From assembly GCF_003987855.1 (NCBI RefSeq), contig NZ_RXIZ01000001.1, forward strand, positions 23,772 through 87,771: DNA of 64,000 bases. Direction: 5' to 3'. The notes under the pieces were generated by a model, which worked only from the letters and a program-made list of their open reading frames with translations, made no database searches and was not told where the DNA came from. A program made the translations under genes and the position numbers. Shown in pieces: positions 43,139-51,474 of the stretch. The stretch is from Hyphomicrobium sp. (lineage in GTDB: Bacteria > Pseudomonadota > Alphaproteobacteria > Rhizobiales > Hyphomicrobiaceae). Positions within the stretch are counted from its first letter, which is position 1. Each line of letters opens with the position of its first letter.

Positions 43139-46039
43139 TCAGAAGTTTATGTCGATCCGCGCGGAGCCGACATGCGCAACGAAGTCCTCGCGCAGGTTGG
43201 CGTCGTAATTCAACTGAAACGTCGAATTATATCCGATATCCGCTAGAATGCCGATGCCGAGGTTGGCCGTATCTCTTCCAACACCGGGACCGGCCGCAGT
43301 GAAGGTGCCGCCGCCAGCAGCAAAGCTTGCTGACACGTCTTGCGCATCGTCCAAAAATTCATGCAACCACAGCGCCCGGCCCTCGATGACCGTATCAGCG
43401 GCAATCGGTACCAAGCCCTTGAGACCCAATCCTGAGACGAGCGAATTGTTGGTCTGGCTCGCGACATCGAGGGCCATGCCGTTGTCGCTCGATTCCGAAT
43501 AAGCGGCCTGGTGCAGGCGAGAATAGGTGAGCGAAGCGACCGGCGTGACGATCAATCCCGAATAGTGCACCGGCGCGCCGATTTCGAAAGCCGCGTTGAA
43601 TTGATCGCCGTCGTGACTTCCCTTCGCCTGATCGCTGAAGGGAACGGTCAGCGTCCGAGTCGTATCGTAATCATGCCAAGTGAAGCCCGTGCGGCCCGTG
43701 GCATACCAGCCCGTACCTTTGAATGCGCCATAAGCCTCGATGAGATAGCTGTCGATCGCCGTCGCGTTCTGCGAGGTGTCGCCCTTGCCGTCGATGTTGG
43801 TGTTGGCATAGCCTCCAGCGACGCCAAGCCGGACGTTTGGCGAGATCCAATTATCGTAGCCAGCGATGAAGCCATAGAGGCGCGCGTTGTAGCCGTCGAC
43901 TCCGTCGATATTTCCCTGATCCATGCCGGCGCCAAATCCTTGCGCCCACACGGCCGCGCTGCGTGGCATGACGAAATCCTGGTCGCTATCCTTCAGGCTG
44001 CCACCGAGATTGGAGCGGTTTGGATCGGCTTTTTGCCCCATGCCAAGTCCATACGGCGCCGGCGTTCCTGACCCGGAATAAGCCCCCGTAGCACCGACTG
44101 CATTGAGCCGCGTATCGATATGCTGGCCAATCGCGTTGTTGAGCGTAATAGCAGCCTGCTGCGTTGCGTAATTCGTTTCCGGCGCAAGCTGATTGGCCGC
44201 TTTCGCGACGTCGGCGTCATCCTGCAGATTTTGCACGGCACCACCCAGAGCGTCGAGTCCGGCGTCAGCTCCCGCCGCTCCAAGAAGTGCATTGATGGTG
44301 GAAGCACCGGGCCTTGAGATGCCATCGACGTCGAATGCATCCCTGACGTTCGATCCGATCACAAGTGCGCCGGAGGTGTTCTTCTGTACCTCCCAGCTGA
44401 CGAGGGCGGTGCCCGCTACCGTGGGCAGATCACCGACGTTACCCGCATCATCTAACGAGTTGGCGACCTTGTACCATTCGCCGGATGCCACGGTGGAATC
44501 GATGACCGGAGCAATCGTCGTCGTCCGGCCGAGAGAGCTTGTTCCGCCGGAACCATTGTGGATACCGTCAGCAACTCTCAGCGTGCCGCCGATGAAGCCG
44601 CTGTTGTTGTTTGGATTGTCGGCATCGTGCGAGCCCGCGCCGAAAATATGCGGCAAGATCGTCACTTTGCTGTCGGGTACGGAGAAACCATTGATGGTTG
44701 TGGCCGGCGCGGTCAGGACGGTCAGACTGCCCGACATTGAACCAGCGTTTTCAAAGGTAAAATCCTTCGTGCCCCAAAGGCTATACGTGTAGGTCGTCGG
44801 CGACCCAACGTTCGCGCCCGTCGTGATCAGCGTTGAGCCGTTCTGGCTCGCCTCCTCCGAGGCGGGATTGCCAACGGCCACATCACCTGTAGTCGTGTTC
44901 GAGCTGAAGCATTCGCTAGCACCAACGGTGCACGTGCGCCCAGGGATGTACATCGGCCGCTGGTCAACCTCGATATTGCCCGTAATCGTCGCTCCGGACT
45001 GGTTGGTCAGCACGTGTGTGCCGTTCGAATAATAGAAATTGCCGGTGATGGTGCCTGCGTTTTCGATGTTGGAGTCGAGCTGCCCGAACTGACTGTTGAT
45101 GTTGAGGCGGTTGTCGATGGCCGTGCCGCCGATCACGGGACCTGTTGACTGGTTCCCGCGTCCGTCGCCCTTTGAGAGCAACCACCAGCGCAGCGCGTGC
45201 CCATCAACCATCAGGACGTCGCCAGTGATGGTGCCGTTGTTGACGACTGTCGCCTGCGTGAGGTTACCCGAGTCCGCCACAGCCGCAACTGCGATGCCGT
45301 TACCGGCTCCTGCCAGATGCTCGATCGTACCATTGTTGGTAAGGGTGAATTCGGCTGCTCGACTGTACACGCCAGTGGCGAACTTGCCCTGCGCCTGAAT
45401 GACTCCGCTGGCGGTGTTGGTAACGCTCAGCTTATCAAGCTCTTCCTCCGAGAACACACCCGCCGCAATCGAGAGACTGTTCGTGGTGGCGTTGTTGCCA
45501 GTCGTGCCGTTGTTGGGATTGTTCGTTATATTGATGGCCGCGGAGGTTATCTGTCTGACATCCGAGTCCGACAGCGTTCGATTGACTTTGATGGATCCCG
45601 AGTTGGTTACTGTGAGAGATTCCACGTCACCGTTGCCCGTAATGCCGTATGCCTGTCCTCTTGCTCCGCTCGTGATGTTGATATTGCCCGAGTTGTTGAC
45701 GGCGTACTCACCCTCCGCCTCGGTATCGATACCGATGATGTTGTTGCCGGTCGTCGGAGCAGTGGTATGCGTAATTGTAATATCCGCGCTGTTATTGAGA
45801 CTTCCAGCTTCGCCGACCGGCGACAGAAGGATGCCCGTTTTAGCGGCCGTTCCGGAAAAGGAGATTGCTGGCGAGGAGTAAACATTATCTTCGCCGGTGC
45901 ATTCGACAATCGCCGGCGCGGTACCCGAGCCGCACGCCGCCATTGCTTGATGCGAAACACCGAGGCTTAACACTGCGGCGAGAGAGCCCAGCAAATAGAC
46001 AGACGCCGGGCGTGACGTATGATGAACCTTTACAGACAT
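43139..46039 (-). CDS. autotransporter with beta-barrel domain
   Basis: A 966-residue secreted outer-membrane protein. A signal peptide (LLGSLAAVLSLGVSHQAMA, cleavage near 34) is followed by a passenger (about 35-620) made of short Asn/Thr/Gly-rich strands such as VTNSGSIKVNR and VVNNGTITGDV, typical of a beta-helix. A junction segment (AAVWAQGFGAGMDQGN) leads into the autotransporter barrel (about 700-966), ending SARIDINF with a terminal aromatic. A strong ribosome site (GGAGGGAGGGG) precedes the ATG. Function of the passenger, adhesion or otherwise, is not known. An exact palindrome lies about 250 nt upstream. Confidence 0.93.
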   Translation of the reverse strand: MSVKVHHTSRPASVYLLGSLAAVLSLGVSHQAMAACGSGTAPAIVECTGEDNVYSSPAISFSGTAAKTGILLSPVGEAGSLNNSADITITHTTAPTTGNNIIGIDTEAEGEYAVNNSGNINITSGARGQAYGITGNGDVESLTVTNSGSIKVNRTLSDSDVRQITSAAINITNNPNNGTTGNNATTNSLSIAAGVFSEEELDKLSVTNTASGVIQAQGKFATGVYSRAAEFTLTNNGTIEHLAGAGNGIAVAAVADSGNLTQATVVNNGTITGDVLMVDGHALRWWLLSKGDGRGNQSTGPVIGGTAIDNRLNINSQFGQLDSNIENAGTITGNFYYSNGTHVLTNQSGATITGNIEVDQRPMYIPGRTCTVGASECFSSNTTTGDVAVGNPASEEASQNGSTLITTGANVGSPTTYTYSLWGTKDFTFENAGSMSGSLTVLTAPATTINGFSVPDSKVTILPHIFGAGSHDADNPNNNSGFIGGTLRVADGIHNGSGGTSSLGRTTTIAPVIDSTVASGEWYKVANSLDDAGNVGDLPTVAGTALVSWEVQKNTSGALVIGSNVRDAFDVDGISRPGASTINALLGAAGADAGLDALGGAVQNLQDDADVAKAANQLAPETNYATQQAAITLNNAIGQHIDTRLNAVGATGAYSGSGTPAPYGLGMGQKADPNRSNLGGSLKDSDQDFVMPRSAAVWAQGFGAGMDQGNIDGVDGYNARLYGFIAGYDNWISPNVRLGVAGGYANTNIDGKGDTSQNATAIDSYLIEAYGAFKGTGWYATGRTGFTWHDYDTTRTLTVPFSDQAKGSHDGDQFNAAFEIGAPVHYSGLIVTPVASLTYSRLHQAAYSESSDNGMALDVASQTNNSLVSGLGLKGLVPIAADTVIEGRALWLHEFLDDAQDVSASFAAGGGTFTAAGPGVGRDTANLGIGILADIGYNSTFQLNYDANLREDFVAHVGSARIDINF

Positions 46040-46443
46040 AACCCCTCCCTCCGGTTCAGATGCCCTGACCAGATGTTTTCGACTTTTATTTTTCGGTAGC
46101 TTTCAGCCGCCGTTATAGGAGCTGAGAAGGAATGCGGCGACGAATGTCGGCTTTATTCTATGAAACCGTTGGTCACTGCCGTCCCCCTGGTCTGACCTTG
46201 TGTCCGGATCCTGTCACTCTTCTTCGCGGTTCTTTGGCGGCACTTAATTCGTGCACGGGATATTGCTAGCGATATGCAAGCCTGGGCGGATATGGGACTA
46301 ATTCCCATAACGTAAATTAGGCAACAAATATCCCAAGCCGTTGCAACTCAGCGACAGCGAATTTTTCCCGCGCGTAATTCGAGCCCCGGATTTCCCTAAA
46401 GCCAATAAGCGCGAAGTTATCCACAGGAGGCAATGCGAACGCG
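46040..46443. other. non-coding region upstream of the autotransporter
   Basis: This stretch holds the autotransporter leader and a 19-bp perfect inverted repeat (46291-46309). I see no gene in it. Confidence 0.5.
46291..46309. promoter_or_regulatory. 19-bp perfect palindrome, candidate operator
   Basis: TATGGGA-CTAAT-TCCCATA: seven-base arms with a five-base spacer, in the non-coding region between the autotransporter and the small-RNA unit. The symmetry and spacing suit a dimeric regulator. Confidence 0.5.
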
Positions 46444-46468
46444 GGAACCGCAGCATTGGGCCAGTGTT
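46444..46468 (+). promoter_or_regulatory. EcfG-type promoter of a small-RNA unit
   Basis: GGAAC, 16 nt, TGTT: perfect -35 and one mismatch at the -10. Transcription from here would begin near 46474 and meet a strong terminator about 90 nt on, with no gene between. Confidence 0.55.
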
Positions 46469-46473
46469 TTATG

Positions 46474-46570
46474 GTCAGTTCAGCCGCGTAACTGGTACCG
46501 CGTTTTGTATGGCTGATGACGCCCCCCGTCTAACGGTCCGGCAGGCTACTGCCGGACCGTAATTTGTTTT
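46474..46570 (+). ncRNA. candidate stress-induced small RNA
   Basis: An orphan unit of about 97 nt. It starts just after an EcfG-type promoter, contains a weak 5' hairpin (CAGTT / AACTG at 46476-46494), a single-stranded C-run (CCCCCC near 46522-46527), and ends in a perfect 12-bp terminator hairpin. C-rich loops are the usual seed of alphaproteobacterial trans-acting small RNAs. There is no reading frame with a ribosome site inside. The ends are estimates from the promoter and terminator. Confidence 0.5.
46533..46560 (+). terminator. strong intrinsic terminator
   Basis: A perfect 12-bp stem (ACGGTCCGGCAG / CTGCCGGACCGT) with a GCTA loop, followed by AATTTGTTTT. The T-rich tail is on the plus strand only; no plus-strand gene lies directly upstream, which is what points to a small RNA. 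Confidence 0.8.
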
Positions 46571-46757
46571 CGCCTATGAGCGCGGGGAGGGAATGCATAA
46601 TCGCGTGCGATGCATCCTGAATATTGGATCGTTTCTCCCGAGTTACCCGCGAGAGGAATTAGCATCCGCACCAAGCTCTATTGGCCAGGCATTCCGGCGT
46701 CATCCGCCGGCATTTGGACAAGATCGGCTGCATCGCCGATTGCGCAATCGGATTGCA

Positions 46758-47444
46758 TTAGTCATGCGTATTTGCGCCGACCATACTAAGTCCGCTCACT
46801 CCGCCAGCGTACGTAGCTGAACAACTTCGAACCAGCGTGCCGGGCAAGGAAGCCTTCACCGGACCCGCAACGAAATAGGGAGATAGGTGGCGAACCACCG
46901 CAGCGCTCGCGGCTTCACCCCACAGGATGCCAGTGTCGAAGGGCTCCGGGGTGATATCCCCCGCCGCCTTTATGCAATTGATGCCGTCCTGGTTCAGCAT
47001 CGAATACCGGACTGTCCCAGACATCAGCAGCGCAATGCGCTGCTGGGCTCTCTGATAAAGCTCGGTGGTGACCTCGAACGGTCCCCACGATTGGACTTTG
47101 CGCCGCGCCTCGCAGGCCATGCGGAGTGTCTCGTCCAGCGAAAAGTTGCGCCCACGCTCGCTTCCAAGAACTTGAACCGAACCGGTCGCTGGCAGCCAGC
47201 TTATCGTCGAAGGCTTCACTACACCCCGCGCGAGATCGTCGCCGCTATAGAAGCTCGTGAACGTATGAGCGTGCACTAGATCGTCGTCCGGACCTTGGTA
47301 AGACCAAACGACCACGAAATATCGGCCGCGCAGCAAATCGGGACTCACCTTTTCGCTCGCTTGCGTCGGCGCAACGATGAAAAGCATCATCATCAAACTG
47401 AGGGCTAGCGCATACGCTGCGTGGATATCTATGATCTTCCGCAT
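46758..47444 (-). CDS. secreted protein, unknown function
   Basis: 228 residues from ATG 47444, the likely start because the signal peptide (ALALSLMMMLFIVAPTQAS) begins shortly after and GAGAAG precedes it. The mature part is about 200 residues with blocks such as GRYFVVVWSYQGPDDDLVHAH and TFTSFYSGDDLARG; I do not recognise a family. Two or three cysteines are present. It is downstream of the OpgD-like gene on the same strand, about 120 nt away, probably as a separate unit. Confidence 0.65.
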   Translation of the reverse strand: MRKIIDIHAAYALALSLMMMLFIVAPTQASEKVSPDLLRGRYFVVVWSYQGPDDDLVHAHTFTSFYSGDDLARGVVKPSTISWLPATGSVQVLGSERGRNFSLDETLRMACEARRKVQSWGPFEVTTELYQRAQQRIALLMSGTVRYSMLNQDGINCIKAAGDITPEPFDTGILWGEAASAAVVRHLSPYFVAGPVKASLPGTLVRSCSATYAGGVSGLSMVGANTHD

Positions 47445-47561
47445 GGTGCTTCTCGACTGGATGACGCGCACTCAAACGGCACAAGTCGACGCCGTGCAGT
47501 TCGGCGCGTTAAAGTCTCGAACAGCGTTGGAAGTTCCCGTCGGCACGCGCGACGCTAAGGC

Positions 47562-49142
47562 TCAACTCGTTAGCGGGTTGAGTTGGTAGATCCACGTCTC
47601 GCTGAGCGCTCTATCGCCTCGTCTGAGGTACGCGCGCAAATCCACCGCGTCGATCCCCGACGCGTCGAGATCGAAGAGCGCCCGCCAACGATTCCGTTCG
47701 CCGACAACTGGATAGCTCGATGGATTCGATATCCGTCCGCGCGATACATTGAGGACGAGTTCCACCCCAGACGATCCGTCGAGGCCCTCGAAGCACGCTC
47801 CCTCGAAGTCGATCACGATCTTGACTTTGTTCGGGCTGCGCTCCTTGAAGGATAAGCCGGGAGGACCACCGATACCGATCCAAGTGCCGATCGTGCGCGC
47901 AAGCGTGTCAGGAAATGGAGGCTGATCGCACCAGCTCAGCTTGTAGGCAAATGTCTTGTTCTGGCCGGCTCGATTGAAGTCTGCGGGACACCAATAGGCT
48001 ACGACGTTGTCCCACGTTTCTTCGCCCGTCGGCATCTCGACGAGGTGCACAGCACCCGCCCCCCACTCCCCCACTGGCTCGACCCATACCGAGGGACGCT
48101 TATCGTAGAAAACGCCGTCGTCGAGATAATGCTCAAAATCTCGGTCGCGCTGCAGAAGCCCGAAGCCCCTCGGGTTTGTGTCGACGAACGCGTTGGTGGA
48201 AACGTGCGGAGGATTTCGCAAAGGTCGCCAGATGCGCTCGCCGCTTCCTGTCAACAATGCCAGACCATCGCTGTCGTGAATCTCGGGGCGCCAATCCTTT
48301 GGCTGCTGAACCGGAGCTTCCCCATACCAGAACATGCTCGAGAACGGAGCAATCCCGACCCGATCGACCGAAGCCCTGAGATGAAGGTCAGCTTCGATCA
48401 ACATCTCTGTCTCGAGGAGTTTCTTCGCGTTCTCAACACGCCGGATTTCCATCCGGTACGCACCGACGATGCTTGGGCCATTGAGCAGCGCGTAGACCCG
48501 GAGCGGACTAGTCTGCCCGTCGCTATCCTCCAACCAAAAACGCTCGAAGCGTGGAAACTCTTCCGCCATCGGTGAAGCGGTATTCACGGCAATGCCACGG
48601 GCCGATAGCCCATACTGATCGAATGGACTGCCGCTTCGGAAGTAGGATGCCCCGATGGCGGAGAACCAATCCGATTTCAACCCGTCTTCCATCAGGCGAA
48701 AGCCGGCGAAGCCGGAACCATGGCTAAGTTGAGCTGCGGGATTGGAGGAAGGGATATCGAACAGCGATTGATCGTAGATGATCTCCCTGGCCTCGCCGTT
48801 CTTCACGAGGGCCATCTTGACGGGATGCGGCGCATACCGTCCCAAATGAAAGAGTTGCACCTGATCGTGGCCGCCAACGAGCGCGATAGTGCGATCGGGA
48901 CGATACTTGATCTGCTGGTAGGCGTCGTAAGTGATCTGATCGATGACGAATGGGTCGGCAGCTTTCGCCTCGGCATAGCTTTGCTCGGCCATGGCGCGAG
49001 CTTGCGCTCTGAGATGATCGAAAGAGAAAGGCGACCCCGGCCCCATCTCGATATCCCGCAGCTCGCTTCGAGCATACTTGCCGAGAATTGTGGCGGCAGG
49101 CACGCTCCCGAGACTAGCGACGACATGGCGACGGCTGAGCAT
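47562..49142 (-). CDS. opgD: OpgD/MdoD-like periplasmic glucan biosynthesis protein
   Basis: 526 residues from ATG 49142. The N-terminus is a Tat-type signal with twin arginine (SRRHVVASLG), as in OpgD. The body matches the MdoG/OpgD family: YDAYQQIKYRPDRTIAL near the start, FPRFERFWLE, YALLNGPSIVGAYRM, and the SVWVEPVGEWGAGAVHLVEMP block. These proteins shape the backbone of osmoregulated periplasmic glucans in the periplasm. A longer start at 49202 has no signal peptide at its front. A perfect EcfG-type promoter faces it 130 nt upstream, which suggests stress control. Confidence 0.9.
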   Translation of the reverse strand: MLSRRHVVASLGSVPAATILGKYARSELRDIEMGPGSPFSFDHLRAQARAMAEQSYAEAKAADPFVIDQITYDAYQQIKYRPDRTIALVGGHDQVQLFHLGRYAPHPVKMALVKNGEAREIIYDQSLFDIPSSNPAAQLSHGSGFAGFRLMEDGLKSDWFSAIGASYFRSGSPFDQYGLSARGIAVNTASPMAEEFPRFERFWLEDSDGQTSPLRVYALLNGPSIVGAYRMEIRRVENAKKLLETEMLIEADLHLRASVDRVGIAPFSSMFWYGEAPVQQPKDWRPEIHDSDGLALLTGSGERIWRPLRNPPHVSTNAFVDTNPRGFGLLQRDRDFEHYLDDGVFYDKRPSVWVEPVGEWGAGAVHLVEMPTGEETWDNVVAYWCPADFNRAGQNKTFAYKLSWCDQPPFPDTLARTIGTWIGIGGPPGLSFKERSPNKVKIVIDFEGACFEGLDGSSGVELVLNVSRGRISNPSSYPVVGERNRWRALFDLDASGIDAVDLRAYLRRGDRALSETWIYQLNPLTS

Positions 49143-49270
49143 TGCGAAGAATTCCACACCTTTGTGGGCTAACAACGGCGAGCGAGCCGCCACCGTTCCC
49201 AAAAGCTGCGATGTTCCTCCTCCGTGGTGGCGCTGCCGAGGATTTGTCCCCTGCGCTTGGGGTCCCTATG

Positions 49271-49295
49271 AACGCGGAAACGTATAAGATGTTCC
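49271..49295 (-). promoter_or_regulatory. perfect EcfG-type promoter facing opgD
   Basis: Minus strand: GGAAC, 16 nt, CGTT, with no mismatch. Its -35 abuts the -35 of the divergent ku promoter, forming GTTCCGGAAC. Start of transcription would be near 49264. Confidence 0.82.
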
Positions 49296-49320
49296 GGAAC
49301 TTGCAATTCGACGGCACGTT
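49296..49320 (+). promoter_or_regulatory. perfect EcfG-type promoter of the ku gene
   Basis: Plus strand: GGAAC, 16 nt, CGTT, with no mismatch. Transcription would start near 49327, about 20 nt before the ku ATG at 49347, leaving its GGAG ribosome site. Confidence 0.85.
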
Positions 49321-49346
49321 ACGACCGATCGTTCATGGAGATCACG

Positions 49347-50219
49347 ATGGCAAGCGCGCGGGCATATTGGAAGGGGCATCTAAAACTATCTCTCGTCACA
49401 TGCCCTGTAGCGCTCTTTCCCGCCTCGTCGACTTCAGAAAAAACGCACTTTCATCAAATCAACCGCAAGACGGGTCATAGGCTTCGCCAGCAGATGGTCG
49501 ACGAGGTGACGGGCGACGTCGTCGAGGGCGACGACAAAGGCAGGGGATACGAACTGGACTCCGGCAAGTATGTCGAAATCGAACCCGAGGAACTCGAAGC
49601 GGTCGAACTTGAAAGCACACGCACGATCGATATCGACAAGTTCGTACCCGAAAGCGAGATCGACAAACGCTATTACGACAAGCCCTACTACATCGTGCCT
49701 GACGACAAGAGCGGCGAAGAGGCGTTCGCCGTCATCCGCGATGCCATGAAGAACAAAGGCCGCGTTGCTTTGGCCCGGATCGTATTCGCCAACCGCGAAC
49801 ATATCCTTGCGATGGAAGCCTGGGGAAAGGGTATCCTAGGCACGACGCTGCGCTACGACTACGAAGTGCGCGACGACAAGGCGGCCTTCAAAGATATACC
49901 CAGTCCCCGCGTTCCCAAGGATATGATCGAGCTCGCAGGCCATATCCTGGACAGCAAGGCCGGACATTTCGATCCCAGCGAATTCAAGGACAAATACGAA
50001 GAAGCGCTTCGCAAGCTTGTGAAGAAAAAGGCCAGCGGTAAGGCCATAGAGCCGGTGGAACGCCAGTCGGAACCGTCCAACATCGTCAATCTCATGGATG
50101 CGTTGCGCCGGAGCGTTGGCTCGTCCGCGAAACCGAAAAAACGCGCGCCAAAAGCCGCTAAGAAAACGAAGGGCGCCGTCAAGAAGCGGCGCGCGTCAGG
50201 CTCCAAACGCGCCGCGTGA
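49347..50219 (+). CDS. ku: Ku protein, non-homologous end joining (first copy)
   Basis: 290 residues from ATG 49347 (GGAG 7 nt upstream; the ATG 12 nt earlier would sit almost at the transcription start). The N-terminal block ARAYWKGHLKLSLVTCPVAL and the FHQINRKTGHRLRQQ-type core are those of bacterial Ku, the ring-shaped dimer that holds broken DNA ends. A Lys-rich tail (KKRAPKAAKKTKGAVKKRR) ends the protein, as often seen in Ku. It has a perfect stress promoter. The ligase LigD is not in the window. Confidence 0.95.
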   Translation: MASARAYWKGHLKLSLVTCPVALFPASSTSEKTHFHQINRKTGHRLRQQMVDEVTGDVVEGDDKGRGYELDSGKYVEIEPEELEAVELESTRTIDIDKFVPESEIDKRYYDKPYYIVPDDKSGEEAFAVIRDAMKNKGRVALARIVFANREHILAMEAWGKGILGTTLRYDYEVRDDKAAFKDIPSPRVPKDMIELAGHILDSKAGHFDPSEFKDKYEEALRKLVKKKASGKAIEPVERQSEPSNIVNLMDALRRSVGSSAKPKKRAPKAAKKTKGAVKKRRASGSKRAA

Positions 50220-50225
50220 CCTGCA

Positions 50226-50471
50226 ATGCCGAAAACAACGAAGCGCAAGACCTTCAACATCGATGCCGATGTCGCCTATGCGCTGGAAACCTATTCGCGC
50301 GAGTCCGGCGCACGCATTGATGAACTCGCCAACGAAGCTTTAAGCGCTCTTTTGCGCAAGCGTCACCAGCCCATAACCGTCGCAGAGGCGTTGCGCGAAA
50401 GCGTGAGGAGCATTCCGGCGAACGACCGTTCCCCGCCCACCAAACCCAAACGACGCAAGCGGAAGAGCTAG
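50226..50471 (+). CDS. small ribbon-helix-helix-like protein
   Basis: An 81-residue protein 6 nt after ku, so in the same operon. The start KRKTFNIDADVAYALETYSR followed by GARIDELANEALSALLRK reads like a ribbon-helix-helix DNA-binding protein, with a very basic tail (PTKPKRRKRKS). No toxin gene is next to it. It may regulate the ku unit or bind DNA ends; no function is known. Confidence 0.65.
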   Translation: MPKTTKRKTFNIDADVAYALETYSRESGARIDELANEALSALLRKRHQPITVAEALRESVRSIPANDRSPPTKPKRRKRKS

Positions 50472-51322
50472 GCGGATCGCTTTTTCGTCGGCTTTCCTGA
50501 CGGCTTGGAGGACTTGGTCTTGGCCGGCGGCTTTGCCCCGCCGCTCACGCTGCGTCGGAGCGCTTCCATGAGATCGACGACGTTGCTTCCCTTCGGCCGC
50601 GTGTCCTCGGAAGGAGCAATGATCTTGCGCCCCTTCAGCTTCTCTTGCACCAGATTGCGAAGAGCAGTCGCGTAATGATCTTCGAACGATTCTGGTTTGA
50701 ACGCTCCCGACTTCTTGCCGATCAACTGCACGGCAAGATCGACCATCTCTTTCTCGGGCTTGAGGCTTGGTATCTCGTCGAAGAAGTCTTGCGGATTGCG
50801 CAACTCCTCAGAATAGCGAAGCATCTCCATGACGAGCCCGTCTTGTAGAGGCGCGATCGCAACGAGCCATTCGCGGCCCGCGATCGTCACCTGGGCGAGC
50901 CCAACCTTGCCGGTCTTTCGCAATGCTTCGCGAATGACGACGTAGCCTTCCCCGGCCAATTCGTCGGCGGGCACCAGGAAATAGGGACGCTCAAAAAACC
51001 GATAATCGATATCCTTGGCATCGACGAATTGCACGAGATCGATCGTCTTGCGGCTTTCGAGTTTCACCGCGTCGATCTCGTCGGGCTCAAGGGTCACATA
51101 AGTATCCGGTTCGACCTCATAGCCCTTGACGATGTCGGAGCTGTCGATCTCGCCAATACCCTGCACGATCTTCTGATAGTTCACGCGCCGGCCGGAGGGC
51201 TTGTGAATCTGGCGAAAGGAAATCTCCGACTTGCTCTCGACCGCGTTATAGACTTCGACGGCAATCGAAACGAGGGAGAGGCGGAGAAAGCCTTTCCAGT
51301 ACGTCCTGGCTCGCTTGGGCAT
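50468..51322 (-). CDS. ku: Ku protein (second copy)
   Basis: A 284-residue Ku homologue, convergent with the first ku unit (4-nt overlap of ends with the small RHH-like gene). N-terminus ARTYWKGFLRLSLVSIAVEV and the ISFRQIHKPSGRRVNYQK block match the family; the tail is Lys/Ser/Pro-rich. It has diverged well from the first copy. In Sinorhizobium paired Ku proteins can form heterodimers, so this pair may too. I found no EcfG-type promoter upstream, so control differs. Confidence 0.94.
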   Translation of the reverse strand: MPKRARTYWKGFLRLSLVSIAVEVYNAVESKSEISFRQIHKPSGRRVNYQKIVQGIGEIDSSDIVKGYEVEPDTYVTLEPDEIDAVKLESRKTIDLVQFVDAKDIDYRFFERPYFLVPADELAGEGYVVIREALRKTGKVGLAQVTIAGREWLVAIAPLQDGLVMEMLRYSEELRNPQDFFDEIPSLKPEKEMVDLAVQLIGKKSGAFKPESFEDHYATALRNLVQEKLKGRKIIAPSEDTRPKGSNVVDLMEALRRSVSGGAKPPAKTKSSKPSGKPTKKRSA

Positions 51323-51474
51323 GATCTACTCGTTACGCTGACTTGCACCAACACCAGATATGGTATGGGCACGAACCGTAACGCGTAAATAGGCGTATTG
51401 TTCGACGTCGGAGCTAAATCTGGTTACCGAACGTCTTCTCTCTCGCCTGTTATCGGTTTGTTCTGGATCTTCGC

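Noticed and set aside
45197-45970. Long plus-strand frame opposite the autotransporter passenger
   Set aside because: A by-product of the Asn/Thr/Gly repeats on the coding strand.
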